Shown: positions 10,601-22,289 of the stretch, piece by piece
How the letters are laid out: each line of letters opens with the position of its first letter
Numbering within the stretch: the first letter of the stretch is position 1
From: Closterium sp. NIES-65
Taxonomy: Eukaryota > Streptophyta > Zygnematophyceae > Desmidiales > Closteriaceae
NCBI GenBank assembly: GCA_948144175.1
Contig: CANXME010000309.1
Span: forward strand, 868,001-932,000
DNA length: 64,000 nt
Reading direction: 5' to 3'
The notes under the pieces: generated by a model
Databases searched by the model: none
Told to the model about the DNA's origin: nothing
What the model saw: only the letters and a program-made list of their open reading frames with translations
Position numbers and translations under genes: made by a program

Positions 10601-12879
10601 GATATGCGTCGGAGTTGGAGTAAAAGCTGGCGACGAGGTTGGCGCTTCGGTGGACTTCACGTTGAGTCGGATTCAGCTGTTTCGCGGGTGTTGGTGGTGC
10701 TTCGTCGACTGTGACTGGTGTCGTTGTTCCTGCTGCTGCTGATGTTGTTGCTGCTGCCGATGTTGTTACTGCTGCTGATGTTGTTGCTGCTGCCGATGTT
10801 GTTACTGCTGCTGATGTTGTTGCTGCTGCCGATGTTGTTACTGCTGCCGATTGTCGAATTGTTGCTAATGCTCGTGTTCGTTCTGCTTCAGGAATGGTGT
10901 GCGAGTACCAGAAGCCTCCTGGGCTGAAGTCGGGGTCGAGATCCGGAGGGTGTGTTCAGTCAGTGAAATTCACGATGGCGTCGCTGTCTGCAGTGCCCAG
11001 GTCAGGAACGAAGTCGAGGACGAAGACGTTGTTCTTCAGCACTGCTTTCCCGATGTAGAGACCGCCTCTCCCGTGGTAAAGTTTGAACTCCTGGGTCGTG
11101 CTGTCGGCTTCCAGATGAATTCCTTTCGCCATCAACTGGCTAACGCTCAGTAAGTTGTAGCCGAGTCCTTCAGCGATGAGTACCTTAGACATGTGCAGTA
11201 TGACATTTGTTTCTCTTGACTGAAGCTGTACCACTCCTTGTCTTCGTGTGCGCAGGTTTTGGTTGTTGGCAACCGTGATGATCACTTCCCGTTGGAGTCG
11301 ATGTTCGCGTTGTACGAAACGCCCGGACGAGCACATGTGTTGCCCGCAGCAACTGTCCAAGAACCAGGTGTCTTGGCCGGACGGTTCACTTTGAGCGATG
11401 GCGGCGTACGTTGGATTCGGCTGGAGTAGCTCACGGCGAGGCGTTCTGTTGTCAAGCTCTTCTTCCGGTGAGTAGTGTGGTGGTGATTCGGTTGTACATG
11501 AATCGGTTATCTTCGTCATGCAGTTGATTATATTTCTTGCTCCTTGTGCAGGTTGTCCGGGTGAAGTCGTTGAAGCTTGAATAGTGGTCGTCGCACTTGC
11601 TTGTGTTGAAGCCATTTGGGAGCTTGAAGGTCGAAGTTGTCGCTGTGGTGCCGTTGATTGCTGACGATTCGGGCAGTGTGTGCGCGGGTGCCCTGAAGTC
11701 TTGCAGATGTGGCAGAAGGGAGGTACTATCTTCGGTTGCTGCTGTCGGTTGTTATAATTGCTGTGTCGTCGTTGAGTGTGGAATGCGAACTCTGATACTG
11801 TCGTTTTCTTCCTGTGTCGTTCTTCCTGCAGGTCCATATCTTGCTGCTCGGCATGTATTTCGGCGCAGAGTGCAGCTTCAGAGATTCTTCCGTGGGCTCG
11901 AAGAATGGCTTTGGTGGCGCGCCACTGAGGACCAAGCCCACCAATGATGACTGTCACGAAGGCGTCTTCAGAGATTGACCCTCCGCATCGAAGCAGCTTG
12001 TCGCGCAGTTCGCGACATCGGCTGATATACGCCAGTCCTTTTTCTCCTGGTTTCATTTCGACTGTCGTCAACTGCGCCATTAACCTGCTCTGGTTTACAC
12101 TGTCTGTTGCTTGATACAGGTTCTTCAGATGGCTGTACGCGAGCTCCGCCGAGTTGCCGAAGGTCCGGTAAGAGCGAATGTTCTGCTGCTGAGTTGGTGT
12201 CACATTCCTCAATAGGATTGTATACGCCATCATTGATTGATACGTATACTGCTGCTTTTCATATTGTGTCCCGTTGGCTGGATACTGCAGGGACCCGTCG
12301 AAGAAGCCGAGTATCTGCGCGCCCTCCATCATCAGCTCGAATTCAAAGGACCAGGTAAAGAAGTCTTTGCCGTCGAAGGGTCTTGACGTTTGCAGTTTTA
12401 AGACGTGTGCAAACTGCGACTGAACTTGAAGTGCGTCCAGTGGTCTTTCTTGTCCAGGTGAAGGTTGCGGGTGGGGCACGAAGCTGATTGACCCGCGCTC
12501 GTACGGAGCAAAGGTAGGTTGCTGCTGCTGGTTTCCTCGCGCATATGACGACCCATCAAGACTCATGGGTGTCGCTCCGTTGTTGCTGTTGTGTGTTTGT
12601 GCAGGTCCCGACTGCTGGTGTTGTTCGTAGAAGGACATGAAGGAGAAAAATTTCTCCATCATGTTCTGGTCAAAGTCCGAAGGGTGGTTCATGGGGGTCT
12701 CGGTTGACGTTCCTCTTGGTCTTGTTGCCGTGCCTTCTTCTGTCTGCAGGCCAGAGGCTGACGGTGGAGTAGGAGTAGTGCCCGAGGAGCCATTAGGGGA
12801 GCTCCTTTCCTTGTTTGTTGCCATGTCTTGTAATGATATTGAAAAAAGAGTAGAGTTTCCCTTGTCTGCTCTCATACCA

Positions 12880-13305
12880 TGTTGGGCTGAGATAGCCCCT
12901 TAGGATCTTTGCAAGGGATAACTCTAGGTGAAGTAGTTGTAACAGCGGAAGCGTTTAGTGAAGAATTTGAACCGACCTTGCACTGGTGTGTGAGAGCAAA
13001 GTTGATTGAATTAAACAAGCAAATACAAGGATTTATATAAGAGTACAGGGAATAGATAACTGTATTGCTGTTGCGGTTCGATATAGCGCGACTCGGGCAA
13101 CTGCTCTGTAACGAGTCAGTTGTGTGTCCTTAACTGTCGCGCTGTAATTGTCGAGTCAAAGGTCAGCGACCTTTGACTTTCTCGTAACCTCCAGGCGGTT
13201 ACCCTAACCTCCGAGGTTGACTCGATGCTTCGATTGGGACTGCTTCGCTTGGTACCTTGGATTTTGATACGACAGAAGCGCACTTAGGACTTATTGTTTC
13301 CAACA
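12880..13305 (-). repeat. 5' LTR of Copia-A
   Basis: Partner of 7244-7669 and followed by the CATTC target duplication. On the minus strand it is upstream of the primer site and Gag, so it would carry the element's promoter. Confidence 0.95.
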
Positions 13306-13310
13306 CATTC

Positions 13311-13525
13311 CACCCATTGTATGCACTACACGGACAATTCTTCCAATGACAAGCCAACCAGTAACGCATCCAGAACAAGCCAGAAATCCTTTTGATAGGA
13401 CGAAATCTTCACTTCACTGCATTGCAACAGCTTCCCATGCCTGGCGATCCTCCTCATGTTGTCCAGCGACAATCTCTAGCTGCTCCTCGTGAAACTCTCG
13501 TCTCAATATTCACTTCACTTCCCTT
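13311..13525 (-). pseudogene. Decayed tail copy of the 41.8-kb small gene
   Basis: The words AGAACAAGCCAGAAATCCTT, CTTCCCATGC, GCGATCCTCCT, CCAGCGACAATCTCT and CTCCTCGTGAAACTCT match 41690-41940, the last part and 3' flank of the gene at 41839-42243. The reading frame is lost. The fragment lies downstream of MLO-A, as the intact gene lies downstream of MLO-B. It therefore marks the edge of the segment duplicated together with MLO. Confidence 0.8.
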
Positions 13526-13990
13526 GGTATCGCATCGCCAGACACGGCACTTCCACAACACGCTATCATCAAGCACTTATTGACGGGGCGGAAGGGGATA
13601 CTCGCGCAGGCGAAGTCACGAAGTTTCGTCAGGCGAAAGGGCATCAATGCCGTGCATAGAAGTATTGCAGCTACATGATTATTGCTCCTACTTGGTATCG
13701 CCAGACACGGCACTTCCACACACGCTATCATCAAGCAGTTCTATTGACGGCGCGGAAGAGGTTACTCGGCGCAGGCGAAGTCGCGAAGTTTCGTCAAGCG
13801 AAAGTGCATCATTGCCGTGCATAGAAGTATTGCAGCTACAGGATTATTGCTCCTACTTGGTATCGCCAGACACGGCACTTCCACACACGCTATTATCAAG
13901 CACTTCTATTGACGGCGCGGAAGGGGATACTCGGCGCAGGCGAAGTCACGAAGCTTCGTCAGCGCAGACGCACGCGACTCGCAATGGTCT
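13525..13990. repeat. 165-bp direct repeat upstream of MLO-B
   Basis: About 2.8 copies of a unit with ATCGCCAGACACGGCACTTCC, TTGACGG-GCGGAAG and GCGCAGGCGAAGTC (period 165 bp, for example 13651 to 13816). MLO-A has a single related block at 277-420. This is a promoter-proximal duplication peculiar to copy B. Confidence 0.8.
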
Positions 13991-14303
13991 TCACGGCGCC
14001 GCTACTCTCGCTCGAAGGAGCCACGGATGATAAATTACTCGACCCAAAAAAACACAAGCCACCCTGAAGGACAGCGCGTGCCTGACGGGCCGCAAAGCTA
14101 TTATCTGACGGGCACCACCTCTCCTACGTTTTGATTGGATTCTTGTAGCGAAGCCAGTCAGGGCGACTGATAACTTGCTCGCATCTGACGCTTTTCTCAG
14201 GAGGCATTGAGGCATTGGGGTCTGCTTTTGAGGCATTGCCGATTGTTACATTGTCTGCTCCATTGTCCGACAAAACCCGTTACATCTTCATCGTTGGCTG
14301 GCA
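13991..14303 (+). promoter_or_regulatory. Upstream region of MLO-B
   Basis: No gene is seen. The sequence from about 14035 to the ATG at 14304 aligns loosely with 530-764 of MLO-A (shared words such as CGTTACATCTTCATCGTT versus CGGTCATCTTCATCGTT). It is therefore the homologous leader and promoter. Confidence 0.5.
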
Positions 14304-14414
14304 ATGTCGGGAAGTCGTCATGATTTCGCCGTGTCGGACCTGCGGCGCCATCTGCTCTTCGAGCGCATTCTCGCCAAAGGATCCGGAGGCGGTGAGACGG
14401 AGCCAGGCGGAATG

Positions 14415-15297
14415 TACAACTACATGGTTTCCTCGCCTTTGAGTCGACTCAAAAGTGTACAACTACATGGTTTACTCGCCTTTGAGTCGACTCAAAAGTG
14501 TACAACTACATGGTTTACTCGCCTTTGAGTCGACTCAAAAGTGTACAACTACATGGTTTACTCGCCTTTGAGTCGACTCAAAAGTGTACAACTACATGGT
14601 TTACTCGCCTTTGAGTCGACTCAAAAGTGTACAACTACATGGTTTACTCGCCTTTGAGTCGACTCAAAAGTGTACAACTACATGGTCTACTCGCCTTTGA
14701 GTCGACTCAAAAGTGTACAACTACATGGTTTACTCGCCTTTGAGTCGACTCAAAAGTGTACAACTACATGGTTTACTCGCCATTGAGTCGACTCAAAAGT
14801 GTACAACTACATGGTTTACTCGCCTTTGAGTCGACTCAAAAGTGTACAACTACATGGTTTACTCGCCTTTGAGTCGACTCAAAAGTGTACAACTACATGG
14901 TTTACTCGCCTTTGAGTCGACTCAAAAGTGTACAACTACATGGTTTACTCGCCTTTGAGTCGACTCAAAAGTGTACAACTACATGGTTTACTCGCCTTTG
15001 AGTCGACTCAAAAGTGTACAACTACATGGTTTACTCGCCTTTGAGTCGACTCAAAAGTGTACAACTACATGGTTTACTCGCCTTTGAGTCGACTCAAAAG
15101 TGTACAACTACATGGTTTACTCGCCTTTGAGTCGACTCAAAAGTGTACAACTACATGGTTTACTCGCCTTTGAGTCGACTCAAAAGTGTACAACTACATG
15201 GTTTACTCGCCTTTGAGTCGACTCAAAAGTGTACAACTACATGGTCTACTCGCCTTTGAGTCGACTCAAAAGTGTACAACTACATGGTTTACTCGCC
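14415..15297. repeat. 43-bp satellite inside MLO-B exon 1 (20 units plus partial)
   Basis: The spacing from the first TACAACTACATGG (14415) to the last (15275) is 860 bp, exactly 20 x 43 with no indels. Each unit is a 23-bp piece of exon coding for YNYMVYSP joined to the perfect palindrome TTTGAGTCGACTCAAA plus a few bases. Only the last copy continues into the normal exon (GAGCTACCTCATC). Unit differences are a few point changes. Confidence 0.97.
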
Positions 15298-16290
15298 GAG
15301 CTACCTCATCGCTATAGTGACCGTCGTAATTGTCACGATTACACTGCTCTTCAAGAAAACCATCCGTGTCATCCACCGTGCAAGCCGCGAAGGATGACGG
15401 TTTCGAGAAAACCTCAACTTCAAATCGCATATACTTTCTTTCGTCTTTTCAGGCTTCTCTAGTGCAAGGAGAGGAAGCCGGCCAGGCTGTGTAACACATC
15501 ATGCATTGTGTCTTGTGCGCAGTGGTTTGGTCACAGGAAGAATAAGGCCCTTGCGCACGTGGTCGACCGCATTAAAGACGGTATGGACTACCTTATCTCA
15601 GGGAGGACACCTCTGACTTCTCATGAAGTGGGGTGAAGGGGTTTACAGTGTGCCTCAGGGAGAAAACCAACAATCTCATGGAGTATCGCAACTGTCGATT
15701 TTCTCCTCTTTCTCCCCTTGCTCTCAATCTGCCAGAACTTATGGTCGCGGGATTCCTCTCCATCGTTCTCGCGTTAATCAATCCGCTCCTCGCCGGGTTG
15801 TGCGTGTCAGTCGCGAGAGACACCATTCTTATTCCGTGCCAACCGCAGGAGGTGGCTTATCATTCTCCACCGCCGCCGCCCATACCTGCCAGTACAGCTG
15901 CTAACTATACAAATAAGGGTTTACCACTGGTTCAGTTGAATCAGAGTGGGGTTACTCCCCACAGCGGAAATGGCAAGACATTCTCGACGGTCGTCAATAC
16001 CGAGCAGTTCGCGAACGGAACTGGGGTCGAGAAAGACCAAGAGCAGCATAATCGGCATCTTTTGGAGGGAGGCGGCGGTTGGGAGCATGACAGCAGGTTC
16101 ATCCACCACGTGCGAAGGAAGCTGGCGAGTTTCCCGAACGAATGTCCAGATGTGAGTGAATACATGCCCACCTCCTCTTGCTCCAGCACCCTGTGGTTGA
16201 CCCTGCGAGTTTCCCGAACGAATGTCCAGCTGTGAGTGTCAATACATGCCCTTTCCACCTCCTCTAGCTGTGATACTCAAGTTGCTACTT

Positions 16291-16293
<3 letters not shown>

Positions 16294-16326
<33 letters not shown>
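16294..16326. repeat. 33-base poly-C tract in MLO-B intron 3
   Basis: An uninterrupted run of C lies shortly after a duplicated exon-3 end with a second GTGAGTGTC donor (about 16206-16238). The length is prone to sequencing error. Confidence 0.85.
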
Positions 16327-16328
<2 letters not shown>

Positions 16329-16704
16329 CCCCCTTTGTTTTTCGCGTGGATTTCTGTTTTCTTGCATTGATTTGCTGTTGTTACCTGTATCGAATCATGC
16401 TGTATGTGGTTACAGAGAAAGGAGCCGTTCATGTCGCCATCAGCCATCCACCAATTGCATCTCTTCATCTTCTTCCTCGTTGCCGGCCACATCGTCTACA
16501 CCTGCGTCATCATTATCAGCGCCCGTGCCAAGGTAAATTCCCCGCACCATAGCTGCTTACACTCTACAATTCCGATTATATAACCTTTCAAGCCCTGCAC
16601 CATCTATGCCTCCCTCTCTCTCCCCCCTCCACTCCGCCACAGGTGTCCACGTGGCACAGGTGGGAGAACAAGTGTCAAGAGAAGATGAAGCAAAGGAAGG
16701 GCGC

Positions 16705-17060
16705 GGTATCAGGTATGTGTTTAGGGGGTGTGGTATCAAGCATGTGTTCAGGGGGTGTGGTATCAGGCATGTGTTCAGGGGGTGTGGTATCAGGCATGTG
16801 TTCAGGGGGTGTGGTATCAGGCATGTGTTCAAGGGGTGTGGTATCAGGCATGTGTTCAGGGGGTGTGGTATCAGGCATGTGTTCAGGGGGTGTGGTATCA
16901 GGCATGTGTTTAGGGGGTGTGGTATCAGGCATGTGTTCAGGGGGTGTGGTATCTGTTATGTGTTCAGGGGTGTGGTATCAGGTATGTTTCAGGAGTGTGG
17001 TATCAGGTATGTGTTCAGGGGTGTGGTATCAGGCATGTGTTAAGGGTGTGGTATCAGGTA
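16705..17060 (+). repeat. 27-bp minisatellite of splice donors, MLO-B intron 5
   Basis: About 13 units carry GTGGTATCAGG(T/C)ATGTGTTCAGG. The first is the true exon-5 end and donor (16712/16713). Most later units read CAGGCATGT, so the donor-like word is GC in most copies and GT in a few. The intron (16713-17258, 546 bp) is a multiple of three and has no stop in the exon frame, so retention would add a 182-residue insert with 9-residue GGVVSGMCS-like repeats. Confidence 0.88.
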
Positions 17061-17140
17061 TGTGTTCCCTTCACAGCTCACCTCACTCGCACTCTGTGTC
17101 GCTCTCCCCTCTTCTCTTCATCGCTCGCCCCTGGGTCACT

Positions 17141-17300
17141 CGCAGGTCACCTCACCCGCGCCCTGCAGGACTGGAGCTTCGTTCTCCCACATACAGACTG
17201 CCCCCTCCATCTCTCCCACTGATCGCCCTCCCGTCCTCCTCCCCCGTGTCACTCGCAGGTCACCTCACCCGCGCCCTGCAGGACCGGAGCTTCATTCTCC
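17141..17300 (+). repeat. Duplicated exon-6 start in MLO-B
   Basis: CACTCGCAGGTCACCTCACC, the acceptor and start of exon 6 (GHLTRALQD), occurs at about 17138 and again at about 17250. The second copy continues into the full exon. Confidence 0.8.
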
Positions 17301-17985
17301 GCCGCACGGGTTCCCTTGCCAGCATGCGGCGCTGTGTGGAGCCTGTCGTGGAAGCTGACGTGGCACCTGATGTGGTAGATGCCGGTTCCAGCTCAGCAGG
17401 TGGCAGATATGACGTGGAGCAGTCCCCTTCTGGCGTGGCACAGGAGCCGGAGCTGGCGAAAACCTTCGAGGAAAATGTCAAGGAGGAGAAAGAGGTGCAG
17501 GGGCAGGGGAGCCAGGGGCAGCAGGTTCGGGAGCAGGCTCGGGCAGAAGAGGCTCGGGAGCCGGCTCGGCGAGGCTCGAAGCTGCAGGTTCGGTACGACG
17601 ACGACGGCGATGATGACGTGGCAGACCATATCCAGGAGCATTTCACCTGGATTGGGGAGGAGGAGGAGGGGGATGACTTAGACGTGATTTATGAACAAGA
17701 GGAGGAGAGAGAGGAGGAGGAGAGGAAGGAGAAGGAATAGAGGAGACGGGCGGGGAGGAAGGAGGGGGGGGGAGGAGGGGGGGAAGGAGGGGGAGGGGGT
17801 GAGGGGGGAGGGGGTGAGGGAGAAGGGGGTGAGGGGAAGAAGCAGCTGGTGCGGCAGGCAACGATGGCGAGGAGAGAGGCGAGCACTGAGCTGACCGTAT
17901 GGCAGTCGCTGGTGCTCACTGTGGTGCGTTGGGTTGGGGGACTGTCAAAGGGAGGGTACAGTTGGGGAAGGGGATTAGTGGGCAG

Positions 17986-18096
17986 AAGGCAATCTTGCAA
18001 CCCTAAGTTAGCCTCTCAACCTTGCCATCTTTCTGAGGCGCCTCAAAAAGGCAATCTTGCAACCCTAAGTTAGCCTCTCAACCTTGCCATCTTTCA
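17986..18096. repeat. Direct repeat with a palindrome at the junction
   Basis: A ~46-bp segment starting AAGGCAATCTTGCAACCC occurs at 17986 and again at 18048. Between the copies lies TTCTGAGGCGCCTCAAAAAG, whose core TGAGGCGCCTCA (18034-18045) is a perfect palindrome. It lies in MLO-B intron 6. Confidence 0.9.
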
Positions 18097-18214
18097 ACTG
18101 TGCCATCTTTCTTCTCCCCTCTCCCTTCCACATTCGCCCTTCCACGTTCTCTTCTCCTCCCCCCCCCAATGCTGTGTCTCCCCTATCATCCACCCACGTC
18201 CCACCCCAACCCAC

Positions 18215-18275
18215 CCACGGCAATGCCTTTCCCGGCAACTGTTCAACCCCATTCACTTTTGAGGCGCCTCAAAAG
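18215..18275. repeat. Truncated exon-7 copy ending in a palindrome
   Basis: A copy of the exon-7 start (CAATGCCTTTCCCGGCAACTG and onwards) runs to CCCATTCA. It is then cut by CTTTTGAGGCGCCTCAAAAG, a perfect 20-bp palindrome at 18256-18275. The used exon 7 follows at 18324. Confidence 0.88.
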
Positions 18276-20384
18276 ACGTTCCACCCCATCCTACCCCATC
18301 TCACCCCATCTCCGTCTCCACAGCAATGCTTTTTCCAGCAGCTGTTCAACCCCATCACTCAGTCTGATTACTACACTCTCGGACTTGCATTCATTCATGT
18401 AAGTGACATGCGCTATGATATTTACTACTACTGATATTACTATCATCATTAACATGAATTCCACTACTATTATTTTCATTAGTTTATTATGTTTTTATTA
18501 GTTTTTATTGTTGCTTTATTATCTATATTGTTATTGTAATCTTTGGTTTGTTTTCCCAACCTCCTTTAAGATGTACACAGTGAAGTGCATCTCTTCTTTG
18601 TGGTTGATCTATTCTCAAGCACTGATGTTGTTCCTCCCTTGGTGCCTTCTTTCCACAGACTCAAAATTAAGCTCCACTCGCCCACTTCCCTCCCATTTTC
18701 TCCATCTTTCAGAATCAGGACCTTCCTCGCGACTTTGATTTCTATCACTACGTGGTTGGCTCACTGGAGAAAGATTTTGTGTACATCGTCGGCCTCAGGT
18801 GAATGCTCAGGTGTTTTCAACAGGTGAAATCTTATGTGTATTCTCACAGACGCAAAATGACATGCTCATCCTTCTCAGGTAAAGACTCAGGTGTTTACAA
18901 CAAATTGTTTCTGATTCCTTTCTGTTTTTTCCCCCATTTCCCACGATATCCCCTCTGAAATCTTTCCTTGCCTTTCCCGCCTCTCCCAACCCCTTCCCTT
19001 TGCCTACCCAGCTTTCCTCTCTGGATCAGTCTCATCATTGTTATATGCATCACAAGCTACAGTAAGTCACTCCTTTCTATTGTATTTTTAGGGCAGAGTG
19101 AATACACCAAATATGTTACTCAATAGTCTACTACTTGATCAATCCCTCTTATGCTCACTATTATAACAATTCTCAACACCTTCCTTCGACTTCTACTCAC
19201 AGCATTCAGCCTTCTGCTTTTGTTAGATTTTATATATTTTTAGCAAAACTCTGCCAACTTGCCATTCGCCCTGCCAGCCTGTCATTCGCCCAGCCAGCCT
19301 GTCATTCGCCATGCCTGCCTGTCATTCGCCCTGCCTGCCTGTCATTCGCCTCTGCTCACACCATCACTCTCTGTCTGGACCCGTCCTTTCCCTACTGTCG
19401 CTGCATCTGTGTCAAGTTCCACAAGAAAAATGTGATAGGAATAGTGTATATTGAGAAAGCTTGCTTTCTGATTATTGCAAGGCAACGTGCTTCATTTTAA
19501 TTGGGTAATTACAACATTCTCGTCCAACTTACACATTACATAAACATCAACTAGGGGTGGGCGGGGGGGAAGCAGAACTGAAAAGTTCCGAAATGAAGAC
19601 GTGGGTGGAGGCCAAATGGCCTCCAACCCTCGTTATGTACTCGGGAAGAGGCATTCGCAGTTGCCTTGCTTCACTACAGTCAGCTGCGCTTTCACAATCT
19701 TTATTTTTAGAAAGTGTTTCACACTTTCAAAAAATGTCATATTGAGAAAGCTTGCTTTCTGATTATTGCAAGGCAACGTGCTTCATTTTAATTGGGCCTT
19801 CTGAGACATGTGCGTGCGTGGGCTAAGCGTAGATCGCGAAGCCGGTTGATGGCGATGTCCAGTGATATCAGTTGTTGGTGCAGGTCGTTGCATTCCCTGT
19901 CGACGTGGTTATGCGAGTTGCTCCCTCCTTTGGTAGATGTATGTGCCCTTCGTTGTTGGTGGAGAGGGGGCCCGTGGTTTAGAATGATTGTTATGCTGGC
20001 ATGCGCGGTGGGGAAGATGGTTGTTGAAGACGGCCCATGTGTCAGTGATGAAGCTCCCAGTATTGCGCGTAGACTGGTGCCGCGATTTTGATGTTGTTTG
20101 GTCGATGACGCGGCGTAGGGTCTTGGACTAGTGACGTGTTATAAAAAATCAATGCTTTAGTTTGAAACTTTCATATTTGCGATTGGCCCCGAGTACGAGA
20201 TCTTTAGCTAGAGGAACTAAGGGGGGCTTAGAATAAGGTGTGTCCGTAGGGAAGAGGCTGATATTGAAATATGATGCTTGCGGGACTGGTGCGGTATGCA
20301 TCATTTGTATCATGTTGAGATCCGAAAGGGTGTGGGTTTGTAAGAAAAATGTCGCATAACAAAACCTCCAGCCATGCGTTACTG

Positions 20385-20970
20385 GCCCATCAGTTTTTCG
20401 CCTTTTGGCATGTCTGGTGCTTGTCTCTTGGCCCATCGGTTGCTCGTCTCTTGACCTATCGGTTGCTCGTCTCATGACCTATCAGTTGCTCGTCTCGTGG
20501 CACATCAGTTGCTCATCTCGTCGCCCATCAGCTACTCATCTCGTGGGCTATTAGTTGCTTGTCCATTAACCCATCAATTGCTACTCCCTTGGCCCATCGG
20601 TTGCTCGTCTCGTGGCCCATCGGTTGCTTGTCTCGTGGCCCATCGGTTGCTCGTCTCGTGGCCCATCGGTTGCTCGTCTCTTGGCCTATCGATTGCGCGC
20701 CTCTTGGCGCATAGGTTGCTCGTATCGTGGCCCATCGGCTGTTCGTCTCGTGCCCTTCGATTGCTGGCCCGTTGGCCTATCGGTGGGCCATCGGCCGCTC
20801 ATCTCGTGGCCCATCGGTTGCTCGTCTCGTGGCCCATCGGTTGCTCGTATCGTGGGCCATCGGTTGCTCGTCTCATGGCCCATCGGTTGCTCGTCTCGTG
20901 GCCCATCGGTTGCTCGACTCCTGGCCCATCGGTTGCTCGTCTCATGGCCCATCGGTTGCTCCTCTCTATC
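20385..20970. repeat. 23-bp satellite
   Basis: About 25 units of TGGCCCATCGGTTGCTCGTCTCG with variants. As 23 is not a multiple of three, three units give a 23-residue pseudo-protein repeat open in several frames, which explains the long spurious reading frames here. Confidence 0.93.
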
Positions 20971-21589
20971 CTGGACCGTATATGATGGTTGCCCAAGAAA
21001 AACGACAAGAGGTGCATTGGCTGCCCTGCCACACCATGTTACCGATGTCTCGTAGCTCCAGTCAACAATTATATTGTCGAAGCGTAACGAGTAACGGTAG
21101 TGGCAGGTAAATTACCTTGACATTCGGTACATGTTTTACTTTCCCCTCTATTGTTCGGAAGGTGTGACGAAACAAGTCATCGTACTAGTGAATAATGGTT
21201 GCATGACACTCTCTCCTTCCTCGTTGTGCAGTGTAGGTGAGTTATAAAGTAGGATCCCATGGATGTCCTTACTACCGGTACGGTAGTTGCACTCTACCAA
21301 CCTTACCAAAGTCAGTCAACTAATTGTTTGTGGCTTCGACATCCGATTAGGACCAAAATTGCTCCATTTTTTTTCACTATAATCATATTGTACACATAAT
21401 GGCCAATGATACTACGAATCCACATACACAATAATTATGTAACCCACATACATAATTCCTCATATTGCAAGTCCGCAAATCCTCCCTCCCTAAGAAGGAG
21501 GCCCTTTGGCCAGCATACTTAGAACCTGTCCACACCCCTCTTGGAAGTGTTTTTTTTTTTTTTTTTTTTTTTTGCCAAATATCGAAGTT

Positions 21590-21975
21590 CACGGACCTCG
21601 GTCCCCTTCCCCCCCCTGGGGGCGGCTCTCAGGCCAACTTGGGGACCCCCGGTCCCCTTCCCCCCCTGGGGGCGGCTCTCAGGCCAACTGTGGGGACCCT
21701 CGGTCCCTTCCCCCCTTGGGGGCGGCTCTCAGGCCAACTGTGGGGACCCTCGGTCCCTTCCCCCCCTGGGGGCGGCTCTCAGGCCAACTTTGGGGACCCT
21801 CGGTCCCTTCCCCCCCTGGGGGCGGCTCTCAGGCCAACTGTGGGGACCCTCGGTCCCTTCCCCCCCTGGGGGCGGCTCTCAGGCCAACTATGGGGACCCT
21901 CGGTCCCTTCCCCCCCTGGGGGCGGCTCTCAGGCCAACTTGCGGACCCTCGGTCCCTTCCCCCCTAGGGGCGGCC
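21590..21975. repeat. 50-bp satellite bounded by poly-T runs
   Basis: About 7.5 units with period exactly 50 bp (AGGCCAACTT at 21631, then at 21681, 21731 and so on) carry CCTGGGGGCGGCTCTCAGG. A run of T lies on each side (about 21550-21572 and 22022-22038). Confidence 0.93.
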
Positions 21976-22289
21976 CGGCCCCTCCTTTCGATGTGCGTGC
22001 AGTTGATCCCGTCGTCATTGCATTTTTTTTTTTTTTTCCGCGCGACTTCAATCAACGGCTTTCCATCTTGTGCCGGTTTTTCTGCCATCAAGAGAGTCAA
22101 GGGGGTATCGAGATTTATAGGCAATGAGAGTAAAAATTAGAACTGGAAGAAGAAGACGAAGAAAGAAAGGAAAAATAAATGAAAAGAAGTTGCAACGATT
22201 TATATGCAACAGCGAAATAATTGGTGAGGTGACATGGGGTGCTCCACTGGGCCAGTCAAACGCCTTAGGCGCGGCAGTAGCAGTTTCTT

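Larger units (their letters stand above)
7244..13305 (-). mobile_element. Copia-A, Ty1/copia LTR retrotransposon
   Basis: Two 426-bp LTRs (7244-7669 and 12880-13305) appear identical by eye and are flanked by the 5-bp duplication CATTC (7239-7243, 13306-13310). Both facts point to a very recent insertion. The element reads on the minus strand. The primer site TGGTATGAGAGC abuts the 5' LTR at 12868-12879 and resembles the Met-tRNA site. Parts in order: Gag about 11.4-12.85 kb with a CCHC knuckle near 11.70 kb; a protease-like LDSCCGQHM site near 11.35 kb; integrase about 9.95-10.5 kb with FQSDGGGEY and GVAERLNRT; reverse transcriptase with YVDDLLYIG near 8.65 kb; RNase H near 8.0-8.2 kb. A Gln-rich triplet repeat lies at 10.72-10.86 kb. 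The element is structurally complete, but its coding part appears interrupted about twice. It lies between MLO-A and the decayed gene tail at 13.3 kb. Confidence 0.93.

Noticed and set aside
14415-15297. CRISPR-like regular array
   Set aside because: Units are fully repeated with no unique spacers and the locus is a eukaryotic exon. The same applies to 46819-50159.
19800-19930. Short minus-strand stretch resembling a coiled-coil Gag piece
   Set aside because: Only about 40 codons are open and no neighbouring element parts were found.
20497-21055. Overlapping frames of 108-162 codons
   Set aside because: All are by-products of the 23-bp satellite, which stays open in several frames.
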